DNA of 64,000 bases from Kordiimonas sp. SCSIO 12610 (GTDB lineage Bacteria > Pseudomonadota > Alphaproteobacteria > Sphingomonadales > Kordiimonadaceae): the NCBI RefSeq assembly GCF_024398015.1, contig NZ_CP073747.1:1064501-1128500 (forward strand), written 5' to 3'. The notes beneath the pieces were generated by a model. That model searched no databases. It saw only the letters and a list, made by a program, of their open reading frames with translations, and was not told where the DNA came from. Shown here one piece after another: positions 52,295 to 61,299 of this stretch (position 1 is the stretch's first letter; each line of letters begins with the position of its first letter). The translations under genes and the position numbers were made by a program.

Positions 52295-53203
52295 TCAACC
52301 CTTTTCGTTCAGTAACTCCCGAACGCAGTCAGCGGTGCTTTTGCGCCAATCGGCCAGGCGAACCCCAAAAGTTGCATGCGCCTTATCGCAGTTGAGGCGG
52401 GAATTTGCAGGCCGTTTGGCGGGTGTTGGGAACTCTTCTGTCGTGATCGCGTTTACGGTTGGTTTGGTGCGGCCATATACGCTTGCAGCCTCAAAAATTG
52501 CGCTTGCAAACCCATGCCAGCTCGTATCGCCTGTACCGCCCAGATGATAGAGGCCAGCATATTTTGAGTCCCATCCTGTTTCTTCGATTTTCGCAAGTAC
52601 ATTTAATAATCCGCGGGCGATATCAGGCGCGTAGGATGGGTTGCCAACCTGATCAGCGACCACACCAATCGTATCCCGCGTTTCCGCAAGCCTAAGCATG
52701 GTCTTGAGGAAATTATTGCCATAAGGGCTGTAGACCCATGCTGTTCTGAAAATCATTGCGTTCGTGTTGGCGGTCATTACTGCTTTTTCACCGGCAAGCT
52801 TTGAACGCCCGTAAGCGCCCGTTGGCCCCGTTTCATCCTTTTCTTGATAGGGGCGGTTCATGGCACCATCGAACACATAATCCGTCGAGATATGCAGGAA
52901 GGGTATATCAAGATCGGCCGCGGCCCTCGCCAGAATTTCTGCACCGCGGGAATTGACATTATAGGCTTCGTGTTCTTCGTCTTCCGCCTTATCAACTGCG
53001 GTGTAAGCGGCCGCGTTAATGATGGCATCAGGCTGATAGGCTTCAATCGCTTCAAGCGTAGAGGCTTTGCTGACCAGATTAATTTCGGGTCTGCCGAAAC
53101 AGGCAACTTCTACGTCAAACGCATCTGCCGCGTTCTTAAGTGATAATGCAACCTGTCCATTTTTCCCGGCGACGAAGATTTTTTTTATAGATTTTGTTTT
53201 CAT
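52295..53203 (-). CDS. rmlD: dTDP-4-dehydrorhamnose reductase
   Basis: Last step of dTDP-L-rhamnose synthesis, NAD(P)H-dependent. The 302-aa SDR protein has an N-terminal nucleotide motif F-V-A-G-K-N-G-Q-V-A, D-A-I-I-N-A-A-A-Y-T-A-V-D-K-A-E, H-I-S-T-D-Y-V-F-D-G, the catalytic Y-G-R-S-K and the R-T-A-W-V-Y-S motif. The C-terminal region has R-P-A-N-S-R-L-N, the RmlD substrate segment. The gene lies 19 bases downstream of rmlB. Confidence 0.95.
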   Translation of the reverse strand: MKTKSIKKIFVAGKNGQVALSLKNAADAFDVEVACFGRPEINLVSKASTLEAIEAYQPDAIINAAAYTAVDKAEDEEHEAYNVNSRGAEILARAAADLDIPFLHISTDYVFDGAMNRPYQEKDETGPTGAYGRSKLAGEKAVMTANTNAMIFRTAWVYSPYGNNFLKTMLRLAETRDTIGVVADQVGNPSYAPDIARGLLNVLAKIEETGWDSKYAGLYHLGGTGDTSWHGFASAIFEAASVYGRTKPTVNAITTEEFPTPAKRPANSRLNCDKAHATFGVRLADWRKSTADCVRELLNEKG

Positions 53204-53222
53204 TCGGTATTTCTTGATTTTA

Positions 53223-54275
53223 TTATTTTTTCTCTAAAACGCCTTTGCGGGTTTCCGCATGTTCGCGCAGCGGTTCCCACCACCAGCCATTATCCAGATA
53301 CCATTGAATGGTTTTTTCGATACCGCTTTCGAAATCTTCTTCTGCGCGCCAGCCAAGCTCGTCCTCAAGTTTGGTTGCGTCAATTGCATAGCGGGCATCG
53401 TGGCCCGGGCGGTCGGTCACAAAAGTAATCTGGTCTTTATAGGAACCGTCGTTTTTGGGGCGCAGGCGATCCAGCGTTTCACAGATACGCTCAACAACCT
53501 GAAGGTTCGTGCGCTCATTGCGGCCACCCACATTATATTTTTCGCCCAAACGCCCTGTCATCATAATGGTAAAGAGCGCTTTTGCGTGATCTTCCACATA
53601 TAACCAATCGCGCACGTTTGAGCCGTCGCCGTAAATCGGCAGATCGCGGCCATCAAGCGCGTTCAGGATCACGAGCGGGATCAGTTTTTCCGGCAGGTGA
53701 TAGGGGCCGTAATTGTTCGAACAGTTGGATATCACCACAGGAAATTTGTAGGTTTCGCACCATGCGTTCGCGAGATGATCCGCCGATGCCTTGGACGCTG
53801 AATAGGGCGAGCTTGGATCATAAGGTGTTGTTTCCATGAAGAGGCCTTCATCACCAAGAGACCCATAAACCTCGTCTGTAGAAACATGAAGGAACCGGAA
53901 CTTTTCCTGATCTTCAGGGCGAAGGCCCATATAATAGCCGCGTGCGGCCTCAAGCATATGGAAGGTGCCGACGATGTTGGTCTGGATAAATTCGCCAGCA
54001 CCTGTGATTGAGCGATCCACATGGCTTTCGGCCGCCAGGTGCATAACCGCATCGGGCTGATATTTTGCGAAAATTTCATCGAGGCGCGCACGGTCACAGA
54101 TATCAGCCTGCTCAAAGTGATAATTGGGGCTGTCTTCAATTTCCTTAAGGGAGGCAAGGTTGCCCGCATAGGTTAGCTTATCAAGGTTAATCGCTGTATG
54201 GCCCAAATCCTTCACCAGATATCTGCAAACCGCTGAACCGATAAAACCTGCACCGCCTGTTACAATAATTTTCAT
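53223..54275 (-). CDS. rmlB: dTDP-glucose 4,6-dehydratase
   Basis: Converts dTDP-glucose to dTDP-4-keto-6-deoxyglucose using bound NAD. The 350-aa protein has [10 protein letters not shown] at the start, [10 protein letters not shown], the catalytic S-T-D-E-V-Y-G-S, the Y-S-A-S-K-A-S motif with Tyr and Lys, [19 protein letters not shown] and R-D-W-L-Y-V-E-D-H. All are hallmarks of RmlB. It lies between rmlC and rmlD in the order rmlC-rmlB-rmlD. Confidence 0.97.
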   Translation of the reverse strand: MKIIVTGGAGFIGSAVCRYLVKDLGHTAINLDKLTYAGNLASLKEIEDSPNYHFEQADICDRARLDEIFAKYQPDAVMHLAAESHVDRSITGAGEFIQTNIVGTFHMLEAARGYYMGLRPEDQEKFRFLHVSTDEVYGSLGDEGLFMETTPYDPSSPYSASKASADHLANAWCETYKFPVVISNCSNNYGPYHLPEKLIPLVILNALDGRDLPIYGDGSNVRDWLYVEDHAKALFTIMMTGRLGEKYNVGGRNERTNLQVVERICETLDRLRPKNDGSYKDQITFVTDRPGHDARYAIDATKLEDELGWRAEEDFESGIEKTIQWYLDNGWWWEPLREHAETRKGVLEKK

Positions 54276-54309
54276 GGGATTTCCCTTTTAAAAATCGCTT
54301 TAAATATTT

Positions 54310-54876
54310 TTATTCGCCTTCATAGACAAAAGGACTTTCAATATCCTTAAGGCGTGGAAGATTTCGGTCTTTGTCAGAAAGGATTGCTTCGCTTGTATCA
54401 ATCGGCCAATCAATCCCAAGGTCAGGATCATCAAAAGCGATCCCCGCGTCGGATTGCGGCGCATAGAAATCCGTCACCTTATAGAGAAATTCGGTGTTTT
54501 CTTCTAACGTACAGAAGGCATGGGCAAAGCCCGCAGGCACCCAAAGCTGTTTCCAGTTTTCCGCCGATAGCTCAACACCCACATGCTGGCCGTAAGTTGG
54601 GGACCCTTTTCTGATATCCACGATCACATCCAGAACGCGGCCAGCCGTTACGCGTACAAGTTTTCCCTGTGCGTCAGGCGGTGTCTGGAAATGCATGCCG
54701 CGGATCACGCCTTTATCGCGCGAAAGCGAATGATTATCCTGCACAAATGTCAGGCCTGGGACCACTTCATTGAAGGCCCGCATGCTGAAAGTTTCTGAAA
54801 AAAAGCCTCTGTCATCACCGAACCGTTTGGGTTCAAAAACATAAACGCCCGGTAGCGCCAGTTTTTCAATATTCAT
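54310..54876 (-). CDS. rmlC: dTDP-4-dehydrorhamnose 3,5-epimerase
   Basis: Third step of dTDP-rhamnose synthesis. From ATG 54876 the protein is 188 aa, the normal RmlC length, starting MNIEKLALPGVYVFEPKRFGDDRGFFSETF. The frame is open to 54999 but those 41 residues are not RmlC-like. The cupin motifs are present: F-V-Q-D-N-H-S-L-S, V-I-R-G-M-H-F-Q-T-P-P-D-A-Q-G-K-L-V-R-V, V-P-A-G-F-A-H-A-F-C-T-L and the Y-K-V-T-D-F-Y segment. It is the first gene of the minus-strand rhamnose operon. Confidence 0.95.
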   Translation of the reverse strand: MNIEKLALPGVYVFEPKRFGDDRGFFSETFSMRAFNEVVPGLTFVQDNHSLSRDKGVIRGMHFQTPPDAQGKLVRVTAGRVLDVIVDIRKGSPTYGQHVGVELSAENWKQLWVPAGFAHAFCTLEENTEFLYKVTDFYAPQSDAGIAFDDPDLGIDWPIDTSEAILSDKDRNLPRLKDIESPFVYEGE

Positions 54877-55284
54877 ATTTTTCAGTCCCGAAATCATTTT
54901 GGCAAATATTCTGCCGAAATTATATTTGATGGCTTTGATAGTAACCAGCCAGATATTAATGGCTTCTTTATAAGGCTGATTTTTTGTAAATAAAAGCAAA
55001 CAAGCAGACTTTTTAAGATTGTTTCAGGTTCAGATTGCTTTAGGCGGATTGCCGATCCGTCGACTTGGTGCCTTAATATGGTCACAGGCGGCGAATATCA
55101 GACCAGCGTGATGAGAAGGGTTGGATCAGGCAGGCCGCGGCATAGCGGCTCAATACCACCCCAACAACGGTGCGCCCTGTTGCGCTTTGATTTGAAGTGC
55201 TTGTTTTTATTGCAAATTCATGGCGGCAGTGCTTTAACATGATATTCATGCGTAATTAATACGCTTAGGGCTATCAGGCTGGAT
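54877..55284. other. 408-base divergent intergenic region between rmlC and the GT4 gene
   Basis: Holds the promoters for the rhamnose operon and for the plus-strand glycosyltransferase. The part next to rmlC is AT-rich. A small dyad CGGAT-TGCCG-ATCCG lies around 55044-55058. I see no RNA gene and no convincing complete promoter. Confidence 0.4.
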
Positions 55285-56514
55285 ATGAACCACAATGGAT
55301 TAATGGAAGACCCGCGCAATTTTAGTGAGGTCTGCATCGACGCTATGAGTGCTTTGGTCTCGCACGGCCATAGCTTTGATAACGCGCGATTGCTTGCCTA
55401 CTATCCTGCCATTCGGCAAAACCCGTTCCAGAAAATGCTATATGCCAGTGCTTTTGAAAATGGTTTCGCGGTAACGCCCTTACCGTCCCTGGATGCGGTG
55501 GACGCGCTTTCAGATCGCATGCAGATAACGCTGCATTATCACTGGATCCATGATGTTTTCAAACGCCTTGGCAAAGCACGCGAGGCAAAGAAGGCTGCGA
55601 AAGGCTTTATCGAACAGGTTCACCGTCAGCGCGAAGCGGGGCATAAAATATTATGGACGATCCATAATGTTCTCTCACACTCTGCGACATTCATTGATGA
55701 AGAGGTGTTCCTGCGTCAGGAAATGGCGAAACTATCGGATATGATCCATATCATGAACCCCGAAACGCCGAAGCTCGTAAAAGGGCATTATGAATTAAGC
55801 AGTGATAAAATCATTCATATCCCACACCCAAGCTACACGAATGTTTACGGTGATTATATCAGCCGTGCACAGGCCAGATTAGAATTAGGCCTTAATGAAG
55901 ATAATGTTGCGTTTTTGTGTTTTGGGTCTTTGGTTCCTTACAAGGGAACGCGCTTTTTCATTCAGGTTCTGGACCGGCTTCAGGAACGCTTTGAGGGGCG
56001 TGCGCGTTTGATCATTGCGGGCTCTAAGGGTAAGGCCGACTTTATGGAAGAGCTTTACCGAATTATCAGCGGTCGCAGCGATATTATTCTTTACGCAGAC
56101 CATGTTGATGATCAGGCGCTTCAGGTGTTTTTCCGGGCAACGGATGTTGTCGCTTGCCCGTACCCCGTGTCTTTGAATTCAGGTGTCGCCATGACAGCTG
56201 CAACATTCGGCAAACCCATGATTGTGCCTGAAATGTTGTTACCGAGTTTCAATACTCTTCCTATTGGGGCTACCTCCTTCACACCAAATGATCTGGAAAG
56301 CTGCGTGCATGCAGCGAACGAGGCGGCGAATATCGCCCTTGGTAAGGCGGATGCAGACGGCGGAGTGCCTGATATTACAGCCTGGGCGGCCGCGCGGGAT
56401 TCGCTTACGGTTTCAAAAGATTTCTTCCGCGCGCTTCGTGCTTTCCGCGGGGAAGGCACAGGTGATATCGCACCTAATGGGTTTCAAGCGGATTTTGCGG
56501 GGGCAGGGGCATGA
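55285..56514 (+). CDS. Glycosyltransferase, GT-B fold (GT4-like)
   Basis: 409 aa. The N-terminal half contains the acceptor-side pattern I-T-L-H-Y-H-W-I-H-D-V-F and KILWTIHNVLSHSATFIDEE. The C-terminal half begins VAFLCFGSLVPYKGTRFFIQVLDRL and has the donor loop P-Y-P-V-S-L-N-S-G-V-A-M-T-A-A-T-F-G-K-P-M-I-V-P-E. The HYHWIH...TIHN pair is characteristic of a GT4-like group found in polysaccharide loci. Its stop overlaps the next start by 4 bases (ATGA). Confidence 0.85.
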   Translation: MNHNGLMEDPRNFSEVCIDAMSALVSHGHSFDNARLLAYYPAIRQNPFQKMLYASAFENGFAVTPLPSLDAVDALSDRMQITLHYHWIHDVFKRLGKAREAKKAAKGFIEQVHRQREAGHKILWTIHNVLSHSATFIDEEVFLRQEMAKLSDMIHIMNPETPKLVKGHYELSSDKIIHIPHPSYTNVYGDYISRAQARLELGLNEDNVAFLCFGSLVPYKGTRFFIQVLDRLQERFEGRARLIIAGSKGKADFMEELYRIISGRSDIILYADHVDDQALQVFFRATDVVACPYPVSLNSGVAMTAATFGKPMIVPEMLLPSFNTLPIGATSFTPNDLESCVHAANEAANIALGKADADGGVPDITAWAAARDSLTVSKDFFRALRAFRGEGTGDIAPNGFQADFAGAGA

Positions 56515-57707
56515 ACCAGTTAGCTGCCGACAATGCGTTTAAAATTTATCAACCGCTATCTAGCCTTGATTTGCACCTTAGTAATCTTGGGCTTTTTGGG
56601 CTTTTTAATGCTCGGCGCAAGCTCCTCGTTGAAGACCATGCTTTTAAGTGCTGGTTTTTTCTGAAGTCACTGAAGCCCCAATATCTGAATATAAAAATTG
56701 CAACTGACGGCGACGATATGGTGCGCGAAGCCATGCAGGTGCGGGTGAAATATTTCAATTGGCGTATGAAGGAAATTACCGGGGCCCATGAATTCACCCG
56801 TGGACGCCGAGGAAGCCGCAAACGTCTGAGCTATTTTTTCGCCGATCCTGTTGAGAATGTAAAACGTCAGCGGCTGTGGCTGCGCCCGCCAGAGGGTGCA
56901 AAATTTGTCATGCTTACGTTTGAGCGCGGCGAATATGAAAAACGGCTTGGTTTCTCTTCCAAGATAAAGCTTAAGCTATTTGATGAAAGCGCGGGCGCCA
57001 AAGACCTGACGGAAGCGTTTCAAACAAATATGGTTTCGCGTGATCGCATGCGCATGACCTGGTTTATTGAACGCTTGAAAGGCGAGAGCAGAAGCATCTA
57101 TGCAACAACGAGTGTAGACGGGCAGGATCATATTTCACCGATTGATATGGCCCGTCAGATGCTCGGGCACATGGTGTATCTATGGTATGGGGTTGAAGAA
57201 AAACGAGCACTGATGGTGCTTGATGATGCGGCGCATCTTGTAAAAAATGGGTTCACGCTTGATCGCAGGCACCGGGATCAATTGTCTTTTGATGCCAGCA
57301 AGGCGATTGGCGATCAGTCATCGGTTCATTTTGACTATGATCATATCCTGATGCCTTCGTGGGACCGAAGTGGTTTGCTGTCCAATCAGATGCGCCTGGA
57401 GGCCATGCATTTGATCCAGACCATTCAGGCCGCGAAGACAGGCCATATTATCGTGCGCGAAGGCCGGCAATTTATGGCGCGTATCATGATTGCGCAGGCG
57501 GTTGCAAAGCAGACTGGCTGGAAACTGACGATTGACGTTTCTGAAACTTTGATGGCCGAGCAAACCTTTGGCGAATGGCACCGTTGGCGCACGCTGAAAG
57601 ACTGGCTTTCAGATATGAAAGAGAACGCTGACTGGAACGGTGCTATTACATTTATTACCAAGGATGCTGAACAAGCCATACTCCTTGACGATATATCTTT
57701 GAAATAA
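56511..57707 (+). CDS. Unrecognised 398-aa protein coupled to a glycosyltransferase
   Basis: No family recognised. The protein is soluble, rich in Arg and Lys, with no signal peptide or membrane segment. The first half has β-rich stretches (FVMLTFERGEYEKRLGFSSKIKLKLFD); the second half is mostly helical (PIDMARQMLGHMVYLWYGV; MRLEAMHLIQTIQAAKTGHIIVREGRQFMARIMIAQAVAKQ) and ends with strands ITFITKDAEQAILLDD. Its start overlaps the stop of the GT4 gene, so the two are made together and may act as a complex. Possible roles are acceptor recognition or a divergent transferase; neither is supported by a motif. Confidence 0.6.
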   Translation: MNQLAADNAFKIYQPLSSLDLHLSNLGLFGLFNARRKLLVEDHAFKCWFFLKSLKPQYLNIKIATDGDDMVREAMQVRVKYFNWRMKEITGAHEFTRGRRGSRKRLSYFFADPVENVKRQRLWLRPPEGAKFVMLTFERGEYEKRLGFSSKIKLKLFDESAGAKDLTEAFQTNMVSRDRMRMTWFIERLKGESRSIYATTSVDGQDHISPIDMARQMLGHMVYLWYGVEEKRALMVLDDAAHLVKNGFTLDRRHRDQLSFDASKAIGDQSSVHFDYDHILMPSWDRSGLLSNQMRLEAMHLIQTIQAAKTGHIIVREGRQFMARIMIAQAVAKQTGWKLTIDVSETLMAEQTFGEWHRWRTLKDWLSDMKENADWNGAITFITKDAEQAILLDDISLK

Positions 57708-57766
57708 CACCACCCTTAGTATGCTCCAACTATCAAATCTATATAGCTTGTAAAGTAAGCTTGTGC

Positions 57767-58327
57767 TTAATTAGCTGAGAGATGATCCTCTATTTCGGCT
57801 TTGTGCCATTTAAGATTAAAAGCGCCGTACAGGGTTTTAATCGTGATCGCGTGTATAATCATCGCTATTCCCCAGAATACAGCCACTATGGTGATCCAGT
57901 AAAATTGCGGCGATAGCCATTCGTTTACAAACCATAATGCAGGCAGGATCAATAAGGCACAGAAGGCATTTAGTTTAAATGCTTTTATGTGGTTCATATA
58001 CTCTTCGGATTTTTGGATAACCCTATGTTTGTTTTCAATGTTTTTGACGTCTTCTATAGTATGCATGGCACTATCCTTTTCTGTTTTGGTTTTTGGATGA
58101 ATGTCATCATTAAAGGAATTTGTAGGCATAAGTGTCTTAACATCAACTTCGAACACAGCAGCTAGGCAGTTCAATGTTTCCATCCCTGCCGATTGCCCGG
58201 CTTCAATCCGCTGTATGGTTCGGACACTTACATCAGATATTTGAGCAAGGCGTTCCTGCGACCATCCTTTTTCACGACGAAGTTGGTAAACATACGTCAT
58301 TGCTTTTTCATTCCTTTTTTGATTCAT
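57767..58327 (-). CDS. XRE-family regulator fused to a two-helix membrane domain
   Basis: 186 aa. Residues 10-65 are a helix-turn-helix of the XRE type (YQLRREKGWSQERLAQISDVSVRTIQRIEAGQSAGMETLNCLAAVF). After a hydrophilic, Lys-rich linker comes a pair of hydrophobic helices at about 120-170 (FCALLILPALWFVNEWL and FYWITIVAVFWGIAMIIHAI), the '2TM' arrangement. ATG 58327 is chosen for GGGAGG five bases upstream; the frame to 58438 lacks a good site. It is probably a membrane-tethered regulator, divergent from manC, and a candidate to control it. Confidence 0.82.
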   Translation of the reverse strand: MNQKRNEKAMTYVYQLRREKGWSQERLAQISDVSVRTIQRIEAGQSAGMETLNCLAAVFEVDVKTLMPTNSFNDDIHPKTKTEKDSAMHTIEDVKNIENKHRVIQKSEEYMNHIKAFKLNAFCALLILPALWFVNEWLSPQFYWITIVAVFWGIAMIIHAITIKTLYGAFNLKWHKAEIEDHLSAN

Positions 58328-58492
58328 TCTGCCTCCCTCAGATAGGAATTTGTGCTTTGCAATACCACGACAGTAACCCGCCAAAAACACGTCACCAATA
58401 TTTTTCTTCTTTACTGAGAACTTTATAATCACCTTCATTGCATAGTGAGGAAAGCAAATGCATGTCTGTTTGTGGGGAAGTGAAAACTTCAG

Positions 58493-58520
58493 TGGATATT
58501 CATCTTATATATGATATCCA
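58493..58520. promoter_or_regulatory. Inverted repeat upstream of manC
   Basis: TGGATAT-N14-ATATCCA, in the divergent region between the XRE-2TM regulator and manC, 62 bases before the manC start. The AT-rich centre (TTATATATG) could also serve as a promoter element. Candidate operator for the adjacent regulator. Confidence 0.4.
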
Positions 58521-58581
58521 TTGAGGTCATATCTCTATATCGATCACCTAAGGTGTTAAAACTTTCGGAACTGGACCTTAC

Positions 58582-60018
58582 ATGGCAAATTTAAAAATCA
58601 AACCCGTTGTTTTATCCGGTGGTTCTGGTTCCAGACTTTGGCCCTTATCGCGGGCAAAATATCCAAAACAGTTTCTTGATTTGGTTGGCGGTAAAAGCCT
58701 ATTTGCCCAAACGCTGGAGCGGGTATCCGCTGATTATGGTTTTGAAGCGCCGTTGGTGATTGCAAACGAGCATCACCGATTTATCGTGAATGATCAGGCT
58801 GCGCAAATCGACGCTGGCCTGGACGCTGTTATTCTGGAACCTGTTGGCAGAAACACGGCGCCCGCGGTTGCGGTGGCGGCACTCCACGCCGCTAAAACTG
58901 ATCCTGAAACTTTGCTTTTGTTCCTGCCAAGTGACCATGTCATCCTTGATACACCCGGGTTCCATAAAGCCATTAAGCGTGCGGCAATGGCTGCGGGGGA
59001 TGGCTATCTGACCTGCTTTGGGATGAAACCGACACGGGCAGAAACAGGCTATGGATATATCGCTGAAGGTGCCCCCTTAAGCGTGGTTGATGGCGGTTTT
59101 CAGATACAGGCCTTCAAGGAAAAACCTGATGCTGTAACCGCAGAAGGGTATCTAAAATCGGGTGGATTTTCATGGAACAGCGGTATGTTTATGTTCCGCG
59201 CCGATGTGATCCTAAGCGAAATGGAAGCCCACGCGCCAGCGATGTTGAATGCAGCGAAGCAGGCGTTAGATAGCGCGCATGCTGATCTGAATTTCCTTAG
59301 GATGGACCGGGATGCCTTCGGCGCTGTTCCGGCAGATTCGATCGATTATGCGATTATGGAAAAAACAACCCGCGCGGCCGTTGTACCCAGCGAGTTTGGC
59401 TGGTCCGACCTTGGTAGTTTTTCAGCCCTAGCAGACGCCGTTGGCGGCGATGAAAACGGCAATGCGGTTAAGGGCGATGTGATCGCGCTTGAAACCTCAA
59501 ACAGCTATATCCATTCGGATGGTCGTTTGGTCGCAACCTTGGGCGTTGACGACCTGATCGTTATTTCGAACGAAGACTGTGTGATGATTGCGCCCAAGGA
59601 CCGTGATCAGGATGTGAAAAAGCTCGTGGATGCGATCAAGCTGGAAGGGCGCAGCGAAGCGGACCTGCATTCAACCGTTTACAGGCCCTGGGGTACTTAT
59701 CGCAGCATTGCAATAGGGACCAATTATCAGGTTAAGGAAATCGTTGTTTATCCCGGCAGGCGGCTTTCGCTACAAATGCATCATCACCGTGCAGAGCACT
59801 GGGTGATTGTGGAAGGAACCGCCAAGGTAACCCGCGATGATGAAACCCTGATGATGCAGGCCGATGAAAGCGTATACTTGCCGCTTGGGTGTAAGCACAG
59901 GTTAGAGAACCCGGGGATTATTCCCCTTAGGCTTATCGAGGTGCAATCAGGTGCTTATTTGGGCGAAGATGATATCGTTCGCTTTGAGGATGATTTTAAC
60001 CGAGAAGGCGAGAAATAG
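58582..60018 (+). CDS. manC: Mannose-1-phosphate guanylyltransferase / mannose-6-phosphate isomerase
   Basis: Bifunctional type II PMI-GMP enzyme making GDP-mannose. The 478-aa protein has the nucleotidyltransferase domain (about 1-290): V-L-S-G-G-S-G-S-R-L-W-P-L-S-R, then Y-P-K-Q-F-L, E-P-V-G-R-N-T-A-P-A, FLPSDHVI, F-K-E-K-P-D and W-N-S-G-M-F-M-F. The C-terminal cupin (about 365-478) has Y-R-P-W-G-T-Y, L-Q-M-H-H-H-R-A-E-H-W (metal-binding His residues) and E-V-Q-S-G-A-Y-L-G-E-D-D-I-V-R. No phosphomannomutase or GDP-mannose-modifying enzyme is in the window. GDP-mannose probably feeds the capsule or another glycan directly. Confidence 0.95.
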   Translation: MANLKIKPVVLSGGSGSRLWPLSRAKYPKQFLDLVGGKSLFAQTLERVSADYGFEAPLVIANEHHRFIVNDQAAQIDAGLDAVILEPVGRNTAPAVAVAALHAAKTDPETLLLFLPSDHVILDTPGFHKAIKRAAMAAGDGYLTCFGMKPTRAETGYGYIAEGAPLSVVDGGFQIQAFKEKPDAVTAEGYLKSGGFSWNSGMFMFRADVILSEMEAHAPAMLNAAKQALDSAHADLNFLRMDRDAFGAVPADSIDYAIMEKTTRAAVVPSEFGWSDLGSFSALADAVGGDENGNAVKGDVIALETSNSYIHSDGRLVATLGVDDLIVISNEDCVMIAPKDRDQDVKKLVDAIKLEGRSEADLHSTVYRPWGTYRSIAIGTNYQVKEIVVYPGRRLSLQMHHHRAEHWVIVEGTAKVTRDDETLMMQADESVYLPLGCKHRLENPGIIPLRLIEVQSGAYLGEDDIVRFEDDFNREGEK

Positions 60019-60076
60019 ATTTCCTGCGCTATTTATTCGCTATTCATTTCCTTAAATGCTGGCCATTCCATAAATA

Positions 60077-60107
60077 AAGGGCCTGATTGCATGTACATCA
60101 GGCCCTT
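60077..60107. terminator. Bidirectional terminator between manC and galU
   Basis: Perfect 11-bp stem AAGGGCCTGAT/ATCAGGCCCTT with a 9-base loop, between convergent stops. T-rich sequence follows on the plus strand and the A-rich left flank gives T on the minus strand. Confidence 0.85.
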
Positions 60108-60134
60108 GTGATTTTAGATAGGGATGATCTGGTA

Positions 60135-61016
60135 TTAATCCAGAATGCAGCGATCCAGATGTTTCGCAAGCGTTGGGTCATCCTTTGCCATCGTGATGTT
60201 TGCCATCAACCAGCCTATTTTTGAACCACAGTCAAAGCGTTGGCCTTCAAACTCAAGGGCATGGAACGGTTGCTTGCCGATCATTTTATCCATCGCGTCC
60301 GTTAACTGAATTTCACCGCCTGCACCAATTTCGCGGGCTGCCAATAATTCCATCACTTCGGGTTGAAGGATATAGCGCCCGACAACCGCCTGCGTCGAAG
60401 GGGCGTCTTCCGGGTTTGGTTTTTCAACAAGGCCCTTTACTTCGATCGCTTTACCGTTTGCAGCGCCCGGCGTGATCACACCGTATTTCGATGTGTCTTC
60501 GCGTTCCACATTCATGGTTGCAACGATATTACCACCAAGCTCGTTATAGGCTTCTACCATCTGCTTCAGGCATCCGGGTTTCCCTTTGATCAAATCATCG
60601 GGAAGCGCAACCGCAAAGGGTTCGCCGCACGTCATGTTGCGCGCGCACCATACGGCGTGGCCTAGGCCGCGCGGGCGCATTTGACGAACATATGAAATCC
60701 GGCCTTCCTCGCGAAGCATGCTGCGTGCTTGCTCTAATGCGCCTTCTTTGCCGCGTTCCCGAAGGATGCTTTCAAGCTCGTAAGCATGGTCAAAATGATC
60801 TTCCATTACTTGCTTGTTGCGGCCGGTCACCAGAATGACATCCTCTATGCCGGCTTCGATTGCTTCCTCGACCGCATATTGTATTAGCGGGCGATCAAGA
60901 ACGGGTAACATTTCTTTCGGGATTGCCTTCGTAGCAGGAAGGAAGCGCGTACCAAGCCCCGCGACAGGAAGAACAATTTTCTTCAGCGGAAGAGGTTTAT
61001 GTTGAATGGCAACCAT
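60135..61016 (-). CDS. galU: UTP-glucose-1-phosphate uridylyltransferase
   Basis: Makes UDP-glucose, the substrate of GalE. The 293-aa protein has V-L-P-V-A-G-L-G-T-R-F-L-P-A-T-K-A-I-P-K-E-M-L-P, Q-Y-A-V-E-E-A-I-E-A-G, RQMRPRGLGHAVWCAR, F-A-V-A-L-P-D-D, G-L-V-E-K-P-N-P-E-D-A-P-S and R-F-D-C-G-S-K-I-G-W-L. This is the standard bacterial GalU set. It is separated from manC by a strong bidirectional terminator, so it has its own promoter. Confidence 0.96.
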   Translation of the reverse strand: MVAIQHKPLPLKKIVLPVAGLGTRFLPATKAIPKEMLPVLDRPLIQYAVEEAIEAGIEDVILVTGRNKQVMEDHFDHAYELESILRERGKEGALEQARSMLREEGRISYVRQMRPRGLGHAVWCARNMTCGEPFAVALPDDLIKGKPGCLKQMVEAYNELGGNIVATMNVEREDTSKYGVITPGAANGKAIEVKGLVEKPNPEDAPSTQAVVGRYILQPEVMELLAAREIGAGGEIQLTDAMDKMIGKQPFHALEFEGQRFDCGSKIGWLMANITMAKDDPTLAKHLDRCILD

Positions 61017-61082
61017 AAAAATGACCTTTTACTATTCTTCTTATAAAATCGACTTATTATAATTTCTGGCTTAATGCCGTAT

Positions 61083-61105
61083 TCGGGATAGAATTTTAAT
61101 CCCGA
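61083..61105. promoter_or_regulatory. Inverted repeat upstream of galU
   Basis: Perfect TCGGGAT-N9-ATCCCGA dyad, 67-89 bases before the galU start and about 200 bases before the plus-strand gene at 61300. Size and place suit an operator; no T-run follows. Confidence 0.4.
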
Positions 61106-61299
61106 TTAGGTTGTTATCTATAATCTTCATATGATGGTTTTATTATAAAAAACTTAATTTCCGATGACTTGTACCACAAACAAGGCAAAAATTGGGAAAG
61201 ACCAGCAGATTTGACAGCAGCCGCATAGGCTGGAATATAGAATAGCATAAGATACAGGGATTAACCCCGAATGATTATCAAAAGCTGGATGCATTAATT

